DNA from: Cyathus striatus
Lineage: Eukaryota > Basidiomycota > Agaricomycetes > Agaricales > Nidulariaceae
Assembly: GCA_025738555.1 (NCBI GenBank)
Contig: JAOVFP010000006.1
Span: 4,340,001-4,404,000, forward strand
Direction of reading: 5' to 3'
DNA: 64,000 nt
The position numbers were made by a program, and so were the translations under genes. The first letter of the stretch is position 1. Each line of letters begins with the position of its first letter. The notes under the pieces were generated by a model that worked only from the letters and a program-made list of their open reading frames with translations, was not told the DNA's origin and searched no databases. Shown here one piece after another: positions 32,700 through 44,211 of the stretch.

Positions 32700-34980
32700 A
32701 AGTTGACTAGAAGAAAAGGTATTTTTAGGACTGTATCCGATAACGTTCGGATTCACACAACTTCTCGACCTGTAAGGACCTGAAATGGAAAATGCAAGTT
32801 GAACTACATAATTTAGGTACCAATTGCTCGCAACCCCAGTGTGCTCGTGATAAGGATATGCGAATTCGGAATGCCTGCTGTGTTGGTTCCAAATGCGGTG
32901 CAAGAAGGGGCAGAGCAATGTAACATGTTGTCAGTATGGAAATGAATTCGGACATGGTGCAGTTGGTTATCGTGGCAGAGGGCACGGAGTCTTGACTGAG
33001 TCGGGATCGCCTAGCAGCCTGAGACCATGGTCCACTAAAGTGCAATCGCCGCTTATCGCCTTCGCTATGTGAATTTTGCATCAACGTTGTCGACGAGTGA
33101 CTTCACTCTCCCCATCGATCTATGTGTGCTCTGCGCGCACAGATTCATCCACTCCAACCACTATGGTTTACTTATTAGCTACATCTTCGCATTCAGATGT
33201 TTTGTTCTCTGGACCTACCTTGAAACAACATCCGAACCAGCGCAGCCAACCCCGCTCCTGCCTCGACGACCCTCCCTACCAAGCTATACTTACTATACCT
33301 TCACCCGAACTCGTCGTCTTTCAAAGCACACCTTTCACCAAGCTGTACTAAGGGCATAGGGCACCTTTTACGCCAAGAAGATTTATGTGCTTCATATTAC
33401 ATGGCATCTGAAGCCAAGGGCGCTTTGGCGTGTGCTTACGGAGGTGAATTCGTGGTGGGACTGTGCACCGTACGTACCGTTCTTTTTCTTGTTCACGATG
33501 CCGTGAGCTGATTAGAGGAACATGTGAACCGTAGTATCATCGACGTATTCTAGTAGGCTAGCCATTCACAGTTATATGTACCCCTGTACTCCTTCAACAC
33601 AACATCATGGCCCGTGGATCATATCGAGATTCACGAGGGGAGGCGAAGTTCACTATCCCCACCCTTTAACGTCAACTGTTCACCAGTGGATAAGAATAGG
33701 GACAGGCTGTTCAAGGTTTTGCTTGATGTATGTTTTCCTTGTTATATGTGACGAAGTTGGAAGTTCTGACCTTACGGATAGTTTGCATTCGTCGATTAGC
33801 ACTCAATGGCTGCGAAGTTAGATATCTAGTCAATCATCGACCATCTGCCATTGTACCATCACTACCTGTCCCTTTGGCTCCATGAAACGCACGTGCAGCT
33901 GAATACCAGCTTCTCTGCCACCAACCATCACCGCCCATAAGAATCCCCAAATTAGAGACCTGGTCTACTTTGTTGATCTGAGTTCCTTGCTCGACAAGCC
34001 TTCGTGGTCAAAGATGCGTACGAGATGGAGCGAGTGTGAAGCGACTTGAGGGATAATGAAGAATGTATGGGGAAGTGATGCGGGGGGGGATACACGGCGT
34101 CAGTATGCGGTAGAGGGCAACGGAGATGGTGAGGCGATCGATGAGGCACGACGAACACGGGCCTTCGCCCTTACTACGACAGGCAACTCCGAATGCTCCG
34201 CGTACCGTCGTGGACTTGATGCTACCGACAACAGCTGTCATAGCGTTCCTCGAAAACGTGCTGAGGATGTACGATATCACTCGCATTCCTCATGCTCCTA
34301 CCACCAGGTGACGGCTATCACTGGAACGCAACGTAACTGAGCTCTTGAAGTTTTGCTTTGTGGATATGTTCTCCTGCCTCATTCGCATTTCCTTTGTTAC
34401 CTCTCTTGCGCAGGGAAGGAGTCGACGCTTATTGATTGCTGGAGTACGTTATATATGTTTCCTACATGCATATCACATAGAACATGAAGTACAGTCCTGT
34501 CACCCCCGCGTGCCCTTCACTCGAATCCGCCCCTCAAAGCACACCATATATCAAGTTGTAACAATGTCATAGGGCATTTCATATACCAAGAAGAGCAATT
34601 TGCTTCATTTTACATGCCATATGAAGCCAATAAGGAGGTTGAAGTTGTGGTGGGATGATGTACGTATCGTTTCGTTCATTGTTGACGATAATGTGTGTTG
34701 ATCAGAGGAATAAGCGAGCGATGGTAGTATCGACGTACTAGTAGGCCATGCTCGCACGGTTATATAGAGGACTTCAGCGATAACGTCATGGCCTGCGTAT
34801 CATATCTAGATTCATCAGGGGGGTTTTGCTTGAGGTATATCCCAATTGCTATACGCGACAGTGATGGACGTTCTGAAGTTACAGATACTTAGTTCTACAC
34901 TCGTCCATTAGTACATCATGATTGCGAAGCTCGATATTTCGTCGATAATCTGCTGCCGTGGGATCGCTCATCAGGAAAAT
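32700..34980. repeat. R repeat family, copy 2 (upstream of NLR2)
   Basis: Contains the same ordered blocks as copy 1 (CGCTTATCGCC then GTGAATTTTGCATCA at about 33052-33080; GACCTGGTCTACTTTGTTGA near 33957; TACGACAGGCAACTCCGAAT near 34178; ACATGAAGTACAGTCCTGTC near 34482). A second partial copy follows at about 34.6-34.98 kb (GATAATCTGCTGCCGTGGGA). Open frames here are short and not conserved between copies. Confidence 0.5.
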
Positions 34981-36340
34981 CACAATGTCCAAATTTGACA
35001 TAATGCTGGTATAATTAGTCTGAATTGAACATAATTAGGAAGATTGGTCCAAATAGCGCGAATTCGGAGCGTTTGTATAATTACTCATAATTCAGAGTTG
35101 AACCGCTTTAGTTCGGCATAATTCTGACAACGTAAGCAATTAGTGAGGAGCAAATTCACCCCAGGTTCACAGTAATTACAACTCATTCAGCATGCCCGAA
35201 AACCCTCACAAGTATAAGAATACAAGCAAATATTATATTAAAAATAAATATAGTACAAAGAGTGTAGTATAAGGACAGTTGGGGTAACAGTATATATATC
35301 GTAGACATGAAGTAATGCTCAACACAATATGGTACCCGCAGCTCAACCACTTACAGTTCGGTAATTGGTTACATATCATTTCTAGATGCTGTAAAAGATT
35401 GATGTTGGAACAAGAAGGAAATGAAGGCTATATTTGAACTTGCCTAGGAGTGTATGTGGTGTCGACCTGGAGTCTACTCATATCCTGATCCTATAAGAAT
35501 AGAGCATTAGCACATAGTTTAAAAGAGAATAATAACATACATGTGTTCTCAGCTGAGCATTAAAATCTCCCTCTCAAGAGCGAGGGTCTGGTTGGTGTTG
35601 AATGCTATGATTGGAGAGGTAGTGAGTATTGCGGATACATCGAAGAATAGTCAGTTTTGATGTTGAGACATAAAATATGAGCTCAAATGAGAGCGGGAAA
35701 AAGAGGAAGCACGGCAGACTGAATGGTTGATGAGAGAGGGGGCGGGGATGAAGAGGGGGGGGCATGATGGTGGTACGATGAAGAAAAACTTCGTGGGCAA
35801 CGGTTCTGAACCTGTCTTCATCATGCATGTGATCGGGCAACGAAAGTAAACAAAGATACGCGAGCCAATAAGCGAGAGCTAGATTGTGTAAGTCCGTGCT
35901 AGATTAGTTCTAGAATCACGACGGTCTCATTACTCAGTACTCAGGACTTGCTCAAGACCAACTTAGCAATATGGCAATACTAACCGGACAATTTGTTCAG
36001 CACTCAGCACTCGGCACTGGTGTAGGCCTTTCAACTTAACTGAGCATTGCTTCTCGTACCAAGGTGAGTGCAGTGGTCACTACATTCGATTAGAGCTGAA
36101 TTACACAAGTTCCAGAAGTAATTCATCATATTTAGTCCGTAGAGGTATCAGAAATAATACTTAATGTTGGTATATTTATGTCTAACCGAACACATCACCC
36201 AAGGACGTGAGTATAAGTTATACCTAAGCGAAACGTCGCGTGAAGAAGAATGCATAAAAATGCGAAGTTAGGTACCATGATATATCATTGATTCCGCTTA
36301 TGGATAATTAGAAGAATTGAGAAGAATTGAGCTCACTGAT
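34981..36340. other. AT-rich intergenic DNA, no supported gene
   Basis: Contains short CATAATT-type direct and inverted motifs (34.98-35.12 kb) that could mark a small transposon. The minus-strand open frame 35574-35840 has no domain and is not called. Confidence 0.35.
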
Positions 36341-37740
36341 ACACAATTTGGAATGTGTGTTTTTCCTGATGGCCCTCCCTCACCCTCCGGCTCTATGTAA
36401 CGCATTGGCCAGATGAACACTAGTTCTGGACAGTTTTCCTGCCACCATACTCACCCTTTACGTTTTTGGTACTTTCTAATATTCTATCTTTCATCCCTAC
36501 ATCTATACCACACGGAACATGAAGAATGGACACGTCATCCTGAACATGCGCACACATCATCTCTCTACTAGCTCCCATCCCCTGCACGCTCTCCGCTTCT
36601 CCCACTTAGGCATTCCACGAGTCCGCGCACGCAGATCCTATCGATCCGAGTCACTTACTCGACAAGTATTCGTGGCGAAGCCAGCGTACCAGACTTAGCG
36701 AGAGTCAAATGACTTAAGGGATAATGAAAGGATGTAGGGGGAAACGCAAAGAACCCCTGGAAGATGCGGGCATAAGTATGCGGTTGAGGACAACTGCAGT
36801 GACGGTCCACCGAGACGGTGGTGTGAATGACGATGATAATTACCACGAACTCGATTACTAGGGCCTTCGATCTTGCTACGACAGGCAACTCCGCATGCGT
36901 GACTTTACGCCAATGCCAACAGCTTTTATGTTCCGATGTAGGCAAGATGTAGGAAACATGGCGAACAATACATGTCGACTCCTGCTGGACGTGGGTAGAT
37001 CGGTCATGTTTTCGTCCAGTGATGTTCGTCACCTGTACCGCCAGGTAAAGAGGAATGGGAAGTGGGACTGTCTGAGAAAGTTTCCGAGGAGCATTATGAA
37101 GAACAGTCACCTCAGACAGGCCTAAATCGGGTTCATGTAAATATGGTACATCCCGATTTTTGTAACAATTAGAATATGCCATAAAATATGTAACGTGTCA
37201 GATGCATTAGAAAATTCTAAATTGGGTAATACATCTGCTTATTGTTCCAATTGTTTCGTGCCGATTTTACCTGTGCAACGTGAACCGAGCCTCCGAAAAT
37301 TTTCCGATTGGCCTAGGAACGGATGGGGTCACGGATCTTATTGTAAATATGTTGCATGGATCGGTCAGTTTTCCTCTTCTTGCACATATTCTAGATTTGC
37401 TCACACATCGGTCAGATAACATATTTTAATAACTATTCTAATTGTTAAGTAAATCGGGTTGTACCATATTTACAGCGATCCGATCCACCCTTGTCTGAGG
37501 TGAGTCCTGTCACTCACACGCGCACACGTTGTACCTCCCTTCCAGTCCCCGCTGTATGTGCGCCGGCCGAATTGTTCACCCAGGTATTGCACGACTCTCT
37601 TTGCGCACGTAAATATGTGAGATAATACGACATCGCCGTGTCGCCCTCATATGTACTATGAGCCATCGCGGCCTATCAGAACCACCAAATCCAATCATTA
37701 ATGACTTCTCCGATTGGTACAGCCATAGATTGAAGTAACA
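36341..37740. repeat. R repeat family, copy 3, split by a MITE
   Basis: Shared blocks include GTTGAGGACAACTGC (about 36780) and TGCTACGACAGGCAACTCCG (about 36876). The uninterrupted family sequence ATGAAGNACAGTCCTGTCAC is broken at 37105-37503 by the inserted element. Confidence 0.5.
37108..37502. mobile_element. MITE with long TIRs and AGT target duplication
   Basis: 395 bp. The ends start CACCTCAGACA and form an imperfect inverted repeat of about 95 bp (shared GTAAATATGGTAC and AACAATTAGAATA). AGT flanks both ends (37105-37107 and 37503-37505). The empty site is seen in the other R repeats. CAC ends with a 3-bp duplication would suit a CACTA-like origin, but that is tentative. Confidence 0.8.
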
Positions 37741-38790
37741 AAAATCTTATAAGTACCGTACTTTCGAGAGAAGACTATAGTCAGTCAGTTATGCGTGTAC
37801 AGATTGCGAGCTACATGAAACAAAAGTTCGAGTGTGATAATGATTTGGTATCTTAAGAGTCGTTAAAGCTGGCGTGCAATGACTAGCTAGAAATTAAATG
37901 GAAGTAGGTCCAACACATCGGGCTTGAATCTTAAACACATAAGGAGAACCGAATTCTACTGTCCCGCATTATCAGATATTTTGCTTGCAGACACGAGTAG
38001 CGTCAGCGTGGTCCGTGTATGAGGGCCCCGTATCCCCCCGCACAAGCGAATCAGTCAGTCCCAAACGACTCCCACGGCTGGTCCTTCTTGGGAGATGTGA
38101 AATGACTAGTCATAAACCGATCGTAGCTGGGAGATTGCAATGTTCCAATGACTACGAACAGTCGGCCTAAATCTAACCACGACACGACAAACTTACCAAC
38201 AAAGAGATCCTCCTTCTGAATCTGATGCATAGCACTGAAAATTTGCATCAACGGGTCCACATATGCCTTGAATCACCGCTTGGGTGTATCAAGAGACTCG
38301 ACACAACGATAGTTCGTCAGCTCAGTATAAAAGACCACGACTTTGTGTCCCATTCTGAGGGAGAAAGACGTTCCTCGAGTAACATTGTGCCTGTAAGATA
38401 CGTACGTCAGATAATGCTACAGCGAGTAATATGACAACGTACGAGGTAATATCACCCTATATTGAACGTCAACCACCCGCAGTCTTATCAACAACACTCT
38501 GCGCCAAATTTCTACGGTGGACCTCCTGACTCCACTTCTTGACGGTCCCATAGTCATAAACCGACGGCAACATTCGCACCCCAGATGAGATGCCACATGT
38601 GGCGAGAACGCATTACACACATGAGACTTTAGGTTTGCTCAGGTACCCCACAGCACAAAGCTCGACTGGGTTAGGCGACCGAAGCGGGAGTATAACTACA
38701 ACACATGTCAGAACAAGCCAAAACGATAAGATAGAAGCTTACGAGACTGATGAAAAGGATATTTCAATAACATACACCTCCTCTCATCAC
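37741..38790 (-). pseudogene. Coding relic, family unknown (paired with 52.73-53.17 kb)
   Basis: The minus strand near 38370-38190 reads VVVFYTELTN, then ESLDTPKR, a stop, FKAYVDPLMQIFSAMHQIQ and KEDLFVG ending at a GTAAGT donor. The related segment at 53.03-52.90 kb reads VVFCTELIDV then SLDVPKW, so both descend from one exon. Upstream (38600-38450) VRRSTVEIWRR also has a match in the other copy. The family is not recognised. It lies 3' of relic B and may be part of the same ancestral gene. Confidence 0.4.
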
Positions 38791-38795
38791 TCAAC

Positions 38796-39545
38796 CTAAT
38801 GCTCCTCCCCCAAGCCAAGCAACCGAAGTGGCGTCACCTTTTCTACTTTCAAGCCTGTGGTCTTCCTAAGCGCCTTGAGCGTCTGCGCAATGATTGCAAA
38901 AAGCAGATGGTCCTTCGGATCGCGGGCCAAGCACCGTCTAAGGAGGTCCTGGAAAGCAGACGTATTGAAGCTTGTAAGCAGCTGGAGGCGCAGGATGGGT
39001 CCAAACATCCCAAGCGCATCCCGAAATTTGCTATCCAAGCCAGCTATGTCAAGCGGGATTTCGTCCCGCTTGCGGTGTCGCTTGAGGAGGGGGCGGTGGT
39101 TTGATTTGAGGCGGGTGCGAGTGTAAGCGAGTACGAGCGTATCTGTGAGTGAGGGTTGAGCAAAGTGTCGCTACCGAGAAACGACAGGAGAACATGACGA
39201 AGGGAGAAGGCGAGAACGTTGCATGACGGCGAAGGGAGAACGCATGATGAGGCAACACACACGCGTGAAGGGAGGCTTGAACAGAACGTAGACAAAACGG
39301 CGAATAGTGTCACAGCACAATGCAAGATCGCCACGGAATGAACAACACGATGCGCATATCGCGTATCATTGAACGTACCACCACGCCAACCTCAACCCGC
39401 AACCAGGAATCTAAAACGAAAAACGAAAAAAACGCACATCAACACCCAACACCATTCTCCCTACAGGCACGAGACCAGGTATGGGGACCAAGCCCAAAAA
39501 CTCTACCCCAAGCTCGAGCTACCTGGTGCTGATAGAATTGCGTTT
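38796..39545 (-). pseudogene. MLKL-like N-domain fused to kinase tail, relic copy B
   Basis: One minus-strand frame stays open from about 39180 to 38796: LLKRHRKRDEIPLDIAGLDS, FRDALGMFGPILRLQLLTSF, then NTSAFQDLLRRCLARDPKDH and FAIIAQTLKALRKTTGLKVE. The first part is the last helices of the MLKL-like N-domain. The second is the C-terminal end of a protein kinase C-lobe (RCxxxDPxxxxxFxxI, subdomain XI). The ATP-binding and catalytic core between them is missing. The 54-codon exon equivalent lies further 5' (near 39510-39450, LELGVEFLGLVPIPGLVPVG). It is probably a deleted paralogue. Confidence 0.55.
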
Positions 39546-41750
39546 AGCTGGCGCTATGGAGGGCGGTGCCAGCATGTCGAGAGGATAGGGGAGAGCAGAA
39601 GGTGGGAAGCTGAGAATGTGAACGAAAGGGAGGGAGGAAAAGGAGGATGCGGCGAGGAAGCAGGAACGGAAAGGGGAAAATGAGGGGAGAGGTAATGAGA
39701 ACGATGAGGTCAGAAGAGCGCAGGAGAGTGAACGATAAAGTAACGAAGATGAAAGCACTCGAAAAGCAAGAAACTGACTCTTCCACATTCAAGCCCGTGG
39801 TCTTCCTAAGCGCCTTGAGCTCCTGCTCAATGATTGCAAAAGGTGGAGGGACCTTCGGATCGCGGGCCCAGCACCGTCTAAAGAGGTCATGGAGTGCTGA
39901 CGTATTGAACATTGTAGCTGGAGGCGCAGGACGGGTCGAACATCCCAAGTGCATCCCGCAAGTTGCTATCCCAGCAAGCTATGTCACGCAGAATCTCGTC
40001 CCGCTTGAGGTATCGCTTGAGGAGGCGGAGGTTATTATTTTGTAGAAACTCCGGGACTGGTTTGAATGGTCTGCGGCGAGCGCCATCGTAGGCGAGTAAG
40101 AGCATATCTGTGAGTGAGGGCTGAGCAGGGGCGAACACAAGGTCAGTAAACCCATTAACGAACAGAGAGAAAAAAACATACTCTTCGAGCGTCCTTAAAG
40201 GCCCACTCAACTCCTGACCAACAATATTCTCCGCCTCTTTCACCCTCAACCTCACACTGAGCAGAATATTTCACAGCACTCCGCTAGGCGCAGGGAGGCC
40301 GGACGACTTATCTATAAATATAAAGTGCATCAGTGAGCAATTATGAACGCGGGTTCGAGAACGTAAAAAGAGGAAATAGAAGAGCCGAAAGACATGTATG
40401 CGACACGGCCCGACATGACACAGCACACAGCACTGTGCGCACTGAAACAGATCACATTCATGCCCCAAGGGTGACAACAACAGAACGATGGGGACGATAT
40501 CGGATGGATGGTCGGTAGGTAGATGTCGTAGGGGTAGACTACCCAGCCAGTTATGTAGTGCCGCCACCATAAACGAGCAACGAATGAAAGAGTGAAGTTA
40601 GGGAAAGAGAAAAGAAACACACATCGACTTCGTCAACGGCCCTTCAAATCCAACACCAACCTCGCCGCAGGCGCCAACCCCAGATTCGGCACCAAGTACA
40701 GAAACTCAACTTTAAGCTCGAGTGCTTCGCGTGTCGGGTATGTGAGAGTACCTAGTGCTAATGAAGTTGCTTTTAGGACGCGCTGTGGAGGAAGGTGTCA
40801 GCTCTGGGCAAGGGCTCGATAGGGAGAAAGCAAAAAGGTACGAAGGGGTGGATGAAAGGGGCAGGTGAGGAAAGGGAGGAGGCGAAGAAGATGTTAGAAC
40901 GAAAAATGGAAAAGGAGGGGAGAGGTAATGAGAATGAGGGGGGGGCGATGAGCGTAGGAGCGTAGGAGAGTGGAAGGTAAACTCACGAAGATGCTTCGAA
41001 AAACAAAGAGTTGAGCAACGGAAGAAAACAACGAACCTTTCGAACAATAACCTAAACCTCCTTTTCCTCCTTCGTCAGGCCTCTCCTATGATATCTAGCA
41101 GAGCCAGAACTAGAGAAAATGCCACACCAAGACCTAAGAGCCACATACGGCAGCGTATCCGTCCAAGCCCTCTTACGCGCAACAGAACCCAACTCTACAA
41201 CACGCTCAACACCACTAAGACGAAAGAAAGAAGACAGAAACGTACCTCTAACAGGCGACACCTCTGCACACCCTCCCCGTCCCGGGAGGAAGGATACAGA
41301 TGCTCTCTCTTGGTCCAGGGGACGAGATTGAATGCATAATCGACGTAGCGCACGAGTGTGCGCTCGCTGGTGCGGCCTGTCGTAGGAAAGTCGCGAAACC
41401 CCTCTAGGTAAAGGCTTCTTCAAATTGGACAGGCTCAGCCCTGGGAGTGAGGTTTAAATGCTTCTTCTGCGCTTGAGGTTGAGGTTGCAGATGATGCCTG
41501 CATTGCTTGTCCTGCATTGCTTGTAGCAGGGTAAGAAACGCGAGGTTAAGTTCGCTATTCTTGTCTAGTAGGCGTCGATATTCCTGAGGATGAGGTGGTG
41601 GTGGGGGAAGAAGAGTCGCGTGGGGAGAGAATGGGCGCTTTAGGCGGGGAGGATGAAAGTGGTGGTGAGTTGGAACTTGGGTCCTGGGAGGACGTTGGTG
41701 AGCGTGATGGTGACGGCAATGGGCTAGGCACCAAGTGACAGCGCCCCCAC
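39546..41750 (-). pseudogene. MLKL-like N-domain / kinase gene relic, copy C
   Basis: From the right: a Ser/Pro-rich leader (SSPPKAPILSPRDSSSPTTT near 41640); VQFEEAFT followed by the in-frame TAG at 41404; VERVVELGSVARKRAWTDTL near 41200; the 54-codon-exon equivalent near 40780-40640 (TREALELKVEFLYLVPNLGL); ENIVGQELSGPLRTLEEYVF (40240); LLKRYLKRDEILRDIACWDS and NLRDALGMF (about 40020-39940); then, frameshifted, ALHDLFRRCWARDPK and FAIIEQELKALRKTTGLNVE (39890-39790). The kinase core is absent, as in copy B. Small deletions at the junction put the kinase tail out of frame. Confidence 0.6.
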
Positions 41751-44010
41751 CCGATAAATCACACCTTCATCTTCATCACATTAGCGCTTCGGTCCGGCTG
41801 CGGGATTAACTCGGAAGATAAATCCATTCCGTTCGTTTTCGGCTCGTACTTGTTTTCCTGACTGTTCTTTTTATTTCTCGTATTCCAGCTCTCTGAGCTT
41901 CGGGGAGAATAAACTCCAGGTTAATTTGTAGAAGAAACGAACTCAGGTCGAACCTATTCCTGTCACCATCACCACCAGATCAGCTCATGGCACCCTCTCC
42001 CTCCCATCACGCCCCTCCAACTTGAACTCCCTTCCGAAAGTACGAATACTATTCCCCCAAAACTCCTCCTCGAGAACAGTAGCAGCAATAGTGCGCGTAT
42101 TTTTCCTACCTTGCACCTGTGAGCTCGACCTTGAAAGACGTTTAAGCCTGGGGCGCTGGAATTGGGCGTGAGCAGTTTGAAGATGGAGCTTTTGGCCAGG
42201 GTGTAGCGGTATGTCTCTGTCTCCAGCTCGCCTGGTTCACTCATACATTCTGTCGCGCCAATGCGTCACCTGGGCTAAGCACTACGTCGCCATTGTCCAA
42301 TCTGGTCGTCTACACCGAATTACCAGTGACGTTGGACCGTTTTGTCGTCTCCTGGACGACGACGCTTTCGGTGGAAGTGCTTATGAACTCTTTTGAGAGG
42401 GGATCGAGGGCATCGAGGGAGGGTAAAGGAGTAGGCTTGATTAACCTGTCTGGGGATCTTTGGATCACGGTATGTTCTTTCGTTGCTTTCCCTATCCCTT
42501 CATCATCATCATCTTTTTGTCCTATTTTACTTTGTTACGCCTCTTCATTCTTGCCCCCGTTTCCCTCTTCTTTATCGTCCTTTCCTTTCTAATTTTCTCT
42601 TCTTTCTACCCTCCATTTCACTCATGCTAACAAAACGACTCCCATGCATCGTAGGCTGTATCACGCAAGTATCACGTTACGCACCTCCGGGACGGATTCG
42701 AGCTAGCTTGGTGGGATACGATTTCGAGTGGGTCTGCGTCTGCGGGGGAGGGGGGTATGGACAGTCACAAGTTGTGTATAATTGGGTTGTTCTTCGAAAG
42801 GTCCGCGTTTTTATTCCTGTTATTGCTTTCGTTCTTCTGCCCTTCATGTATCATACTTCGTTTCGACTCATTCACTTCGTCCTCTCTTCTCAACTCCCCT
42901 TATCTCTTCTCTTCCCTTCTCTGTTTCCTTCATTCCCCTCTGCACCTGCACCTCCCAATTTGTCAGGGCGTCATATTCTATTCGTCCTCTTTCCTTCGTT
43001 ACGTTCCCTATTAGTCGTACTCATCCCGTTCGTTTTTGTTTCCTTCACCTTTTATTTCTCGTCCTCTCCTTCACCTTTCTTTCTCGACACTTCCTTTCTC
43101 CTTTTCTCCTCCTCATTCTGTCCTCTCATGCTAACACGACAACCCAGGCATCATAGGCAGTAGCGTGCAACGCACCTGTGAGACAGATACACGGGTACGA
43201 TACCGGATGAAGACCCCAAGTCTTGGTGAAATGCAGGTGCAGGTGAGGGAAGCTTTTCGAGGGAAACAGTGAAGAGTGGTGCATGACCGAGTTTCTGTTT
43301 GCAAAGGTTTATTTTTGTGTTATCTTCCCGTTGTCACTTTCGCTTTTATTCCCATTCATTCTTCCTTTCTATCCCATCACTACGTTGTCCCCTCTCATCC
43401 CCTTTATTCTTTATCTTTTCTTCCTTCCCCCTTCTTCACATCTCCGTCTCCTCCATTTCGCTCTGCACCGACACCTCCCTTTGCTGCCCCCCTCCTTCAC
43501 CTTCGTGTTTTCTTCCCCTTGTACCATCTCTTATCTTACGTATTCGATTTAAACTATCCCTTCATCTTCCCTTTTCACTTTCACCTCATACAGTCTCTCC
43601 ACTTCTACTCTCACCCCCATTTCTCTCTCCTTTCCCCTCCTTGCACACACCCTCTAACTCACACCAACAATACATACTCAAATCAACAACATCTACACGC
43701 GAAGTCGAAAGCCCTACAACTCAGTCTTGGTTCTTGGACCTCGTGCTAATCCCCGGGCTTGCTCCGTGCGATGGGTGTTACGTGTTCGGAGGGCTGCTAA
43801 GGAAGTTGATGTGCATGTTGAATGTTATTTCTTCACTCTTTTCTTTTCCCACACCGTATCTTCCTTCTTCCCTTTCCTGTTTCCAAGCATCTCTCTGTCC
43901 TCTTTGTTGACGTGATGCATCCGTGGTATCACATTATATCGTCAACGCTACACTACAAAAAGGGGGACTCAGCATCAGGACAATATGAAGGTGTAACAGC
44001 CTGAGAATGC
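41751..44010 (+). pseudogene. Gene-like repeat F, copy 2, with MLKL-like exon
   Basis: Head-to-head with copy C. Its GC-rich first part matches 24.65-25.4 kb. A likely exon end (CTTTGGATCACG before GTATGTTC at 42467) precedes long pyrimidine-rich tracts, which are also open in several frames and mimic proteins. An exon-like segment at 43690-43810 reads TREVESPTTQSWFLDLVLIP then GLAP, a diverged match to the 54-codon exon of copy A, ending at GATGTGCATG like its donor. The block ends ACTACAAAAAGGGGGACTCA, shared with copies G and H. It lies tail-to-tail with NLR3. Confidence 0.5.
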
Positions 44011-44211
44011 ACAATTTGTGCCTACGTCTTCTTCTATATTTATTTTTTACCCATGTTCTTCCTCATTAATTTACCTTCTCTCCTCTGCTATATTAACACA
44101 CTATAAATATATTCACCCAACTTCATACATACCCATTCTTCTACATTCAATCCTGGTACTCTATGTTCCATTGTGTCTGCTCTTCTCCCCTTCATCAGTT
44201 AAACTTTGGTT

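Noticed and set aside
42483..43163. 226-codon plus-strand frame rich in Ser, Phe and Leu
   Set aside because: It translates pyrimidine-rich tract DNA and is open in several frames; it has no domain and is not conserved in frame between copies. The same holds for 43276-43910 and 7481-7782.
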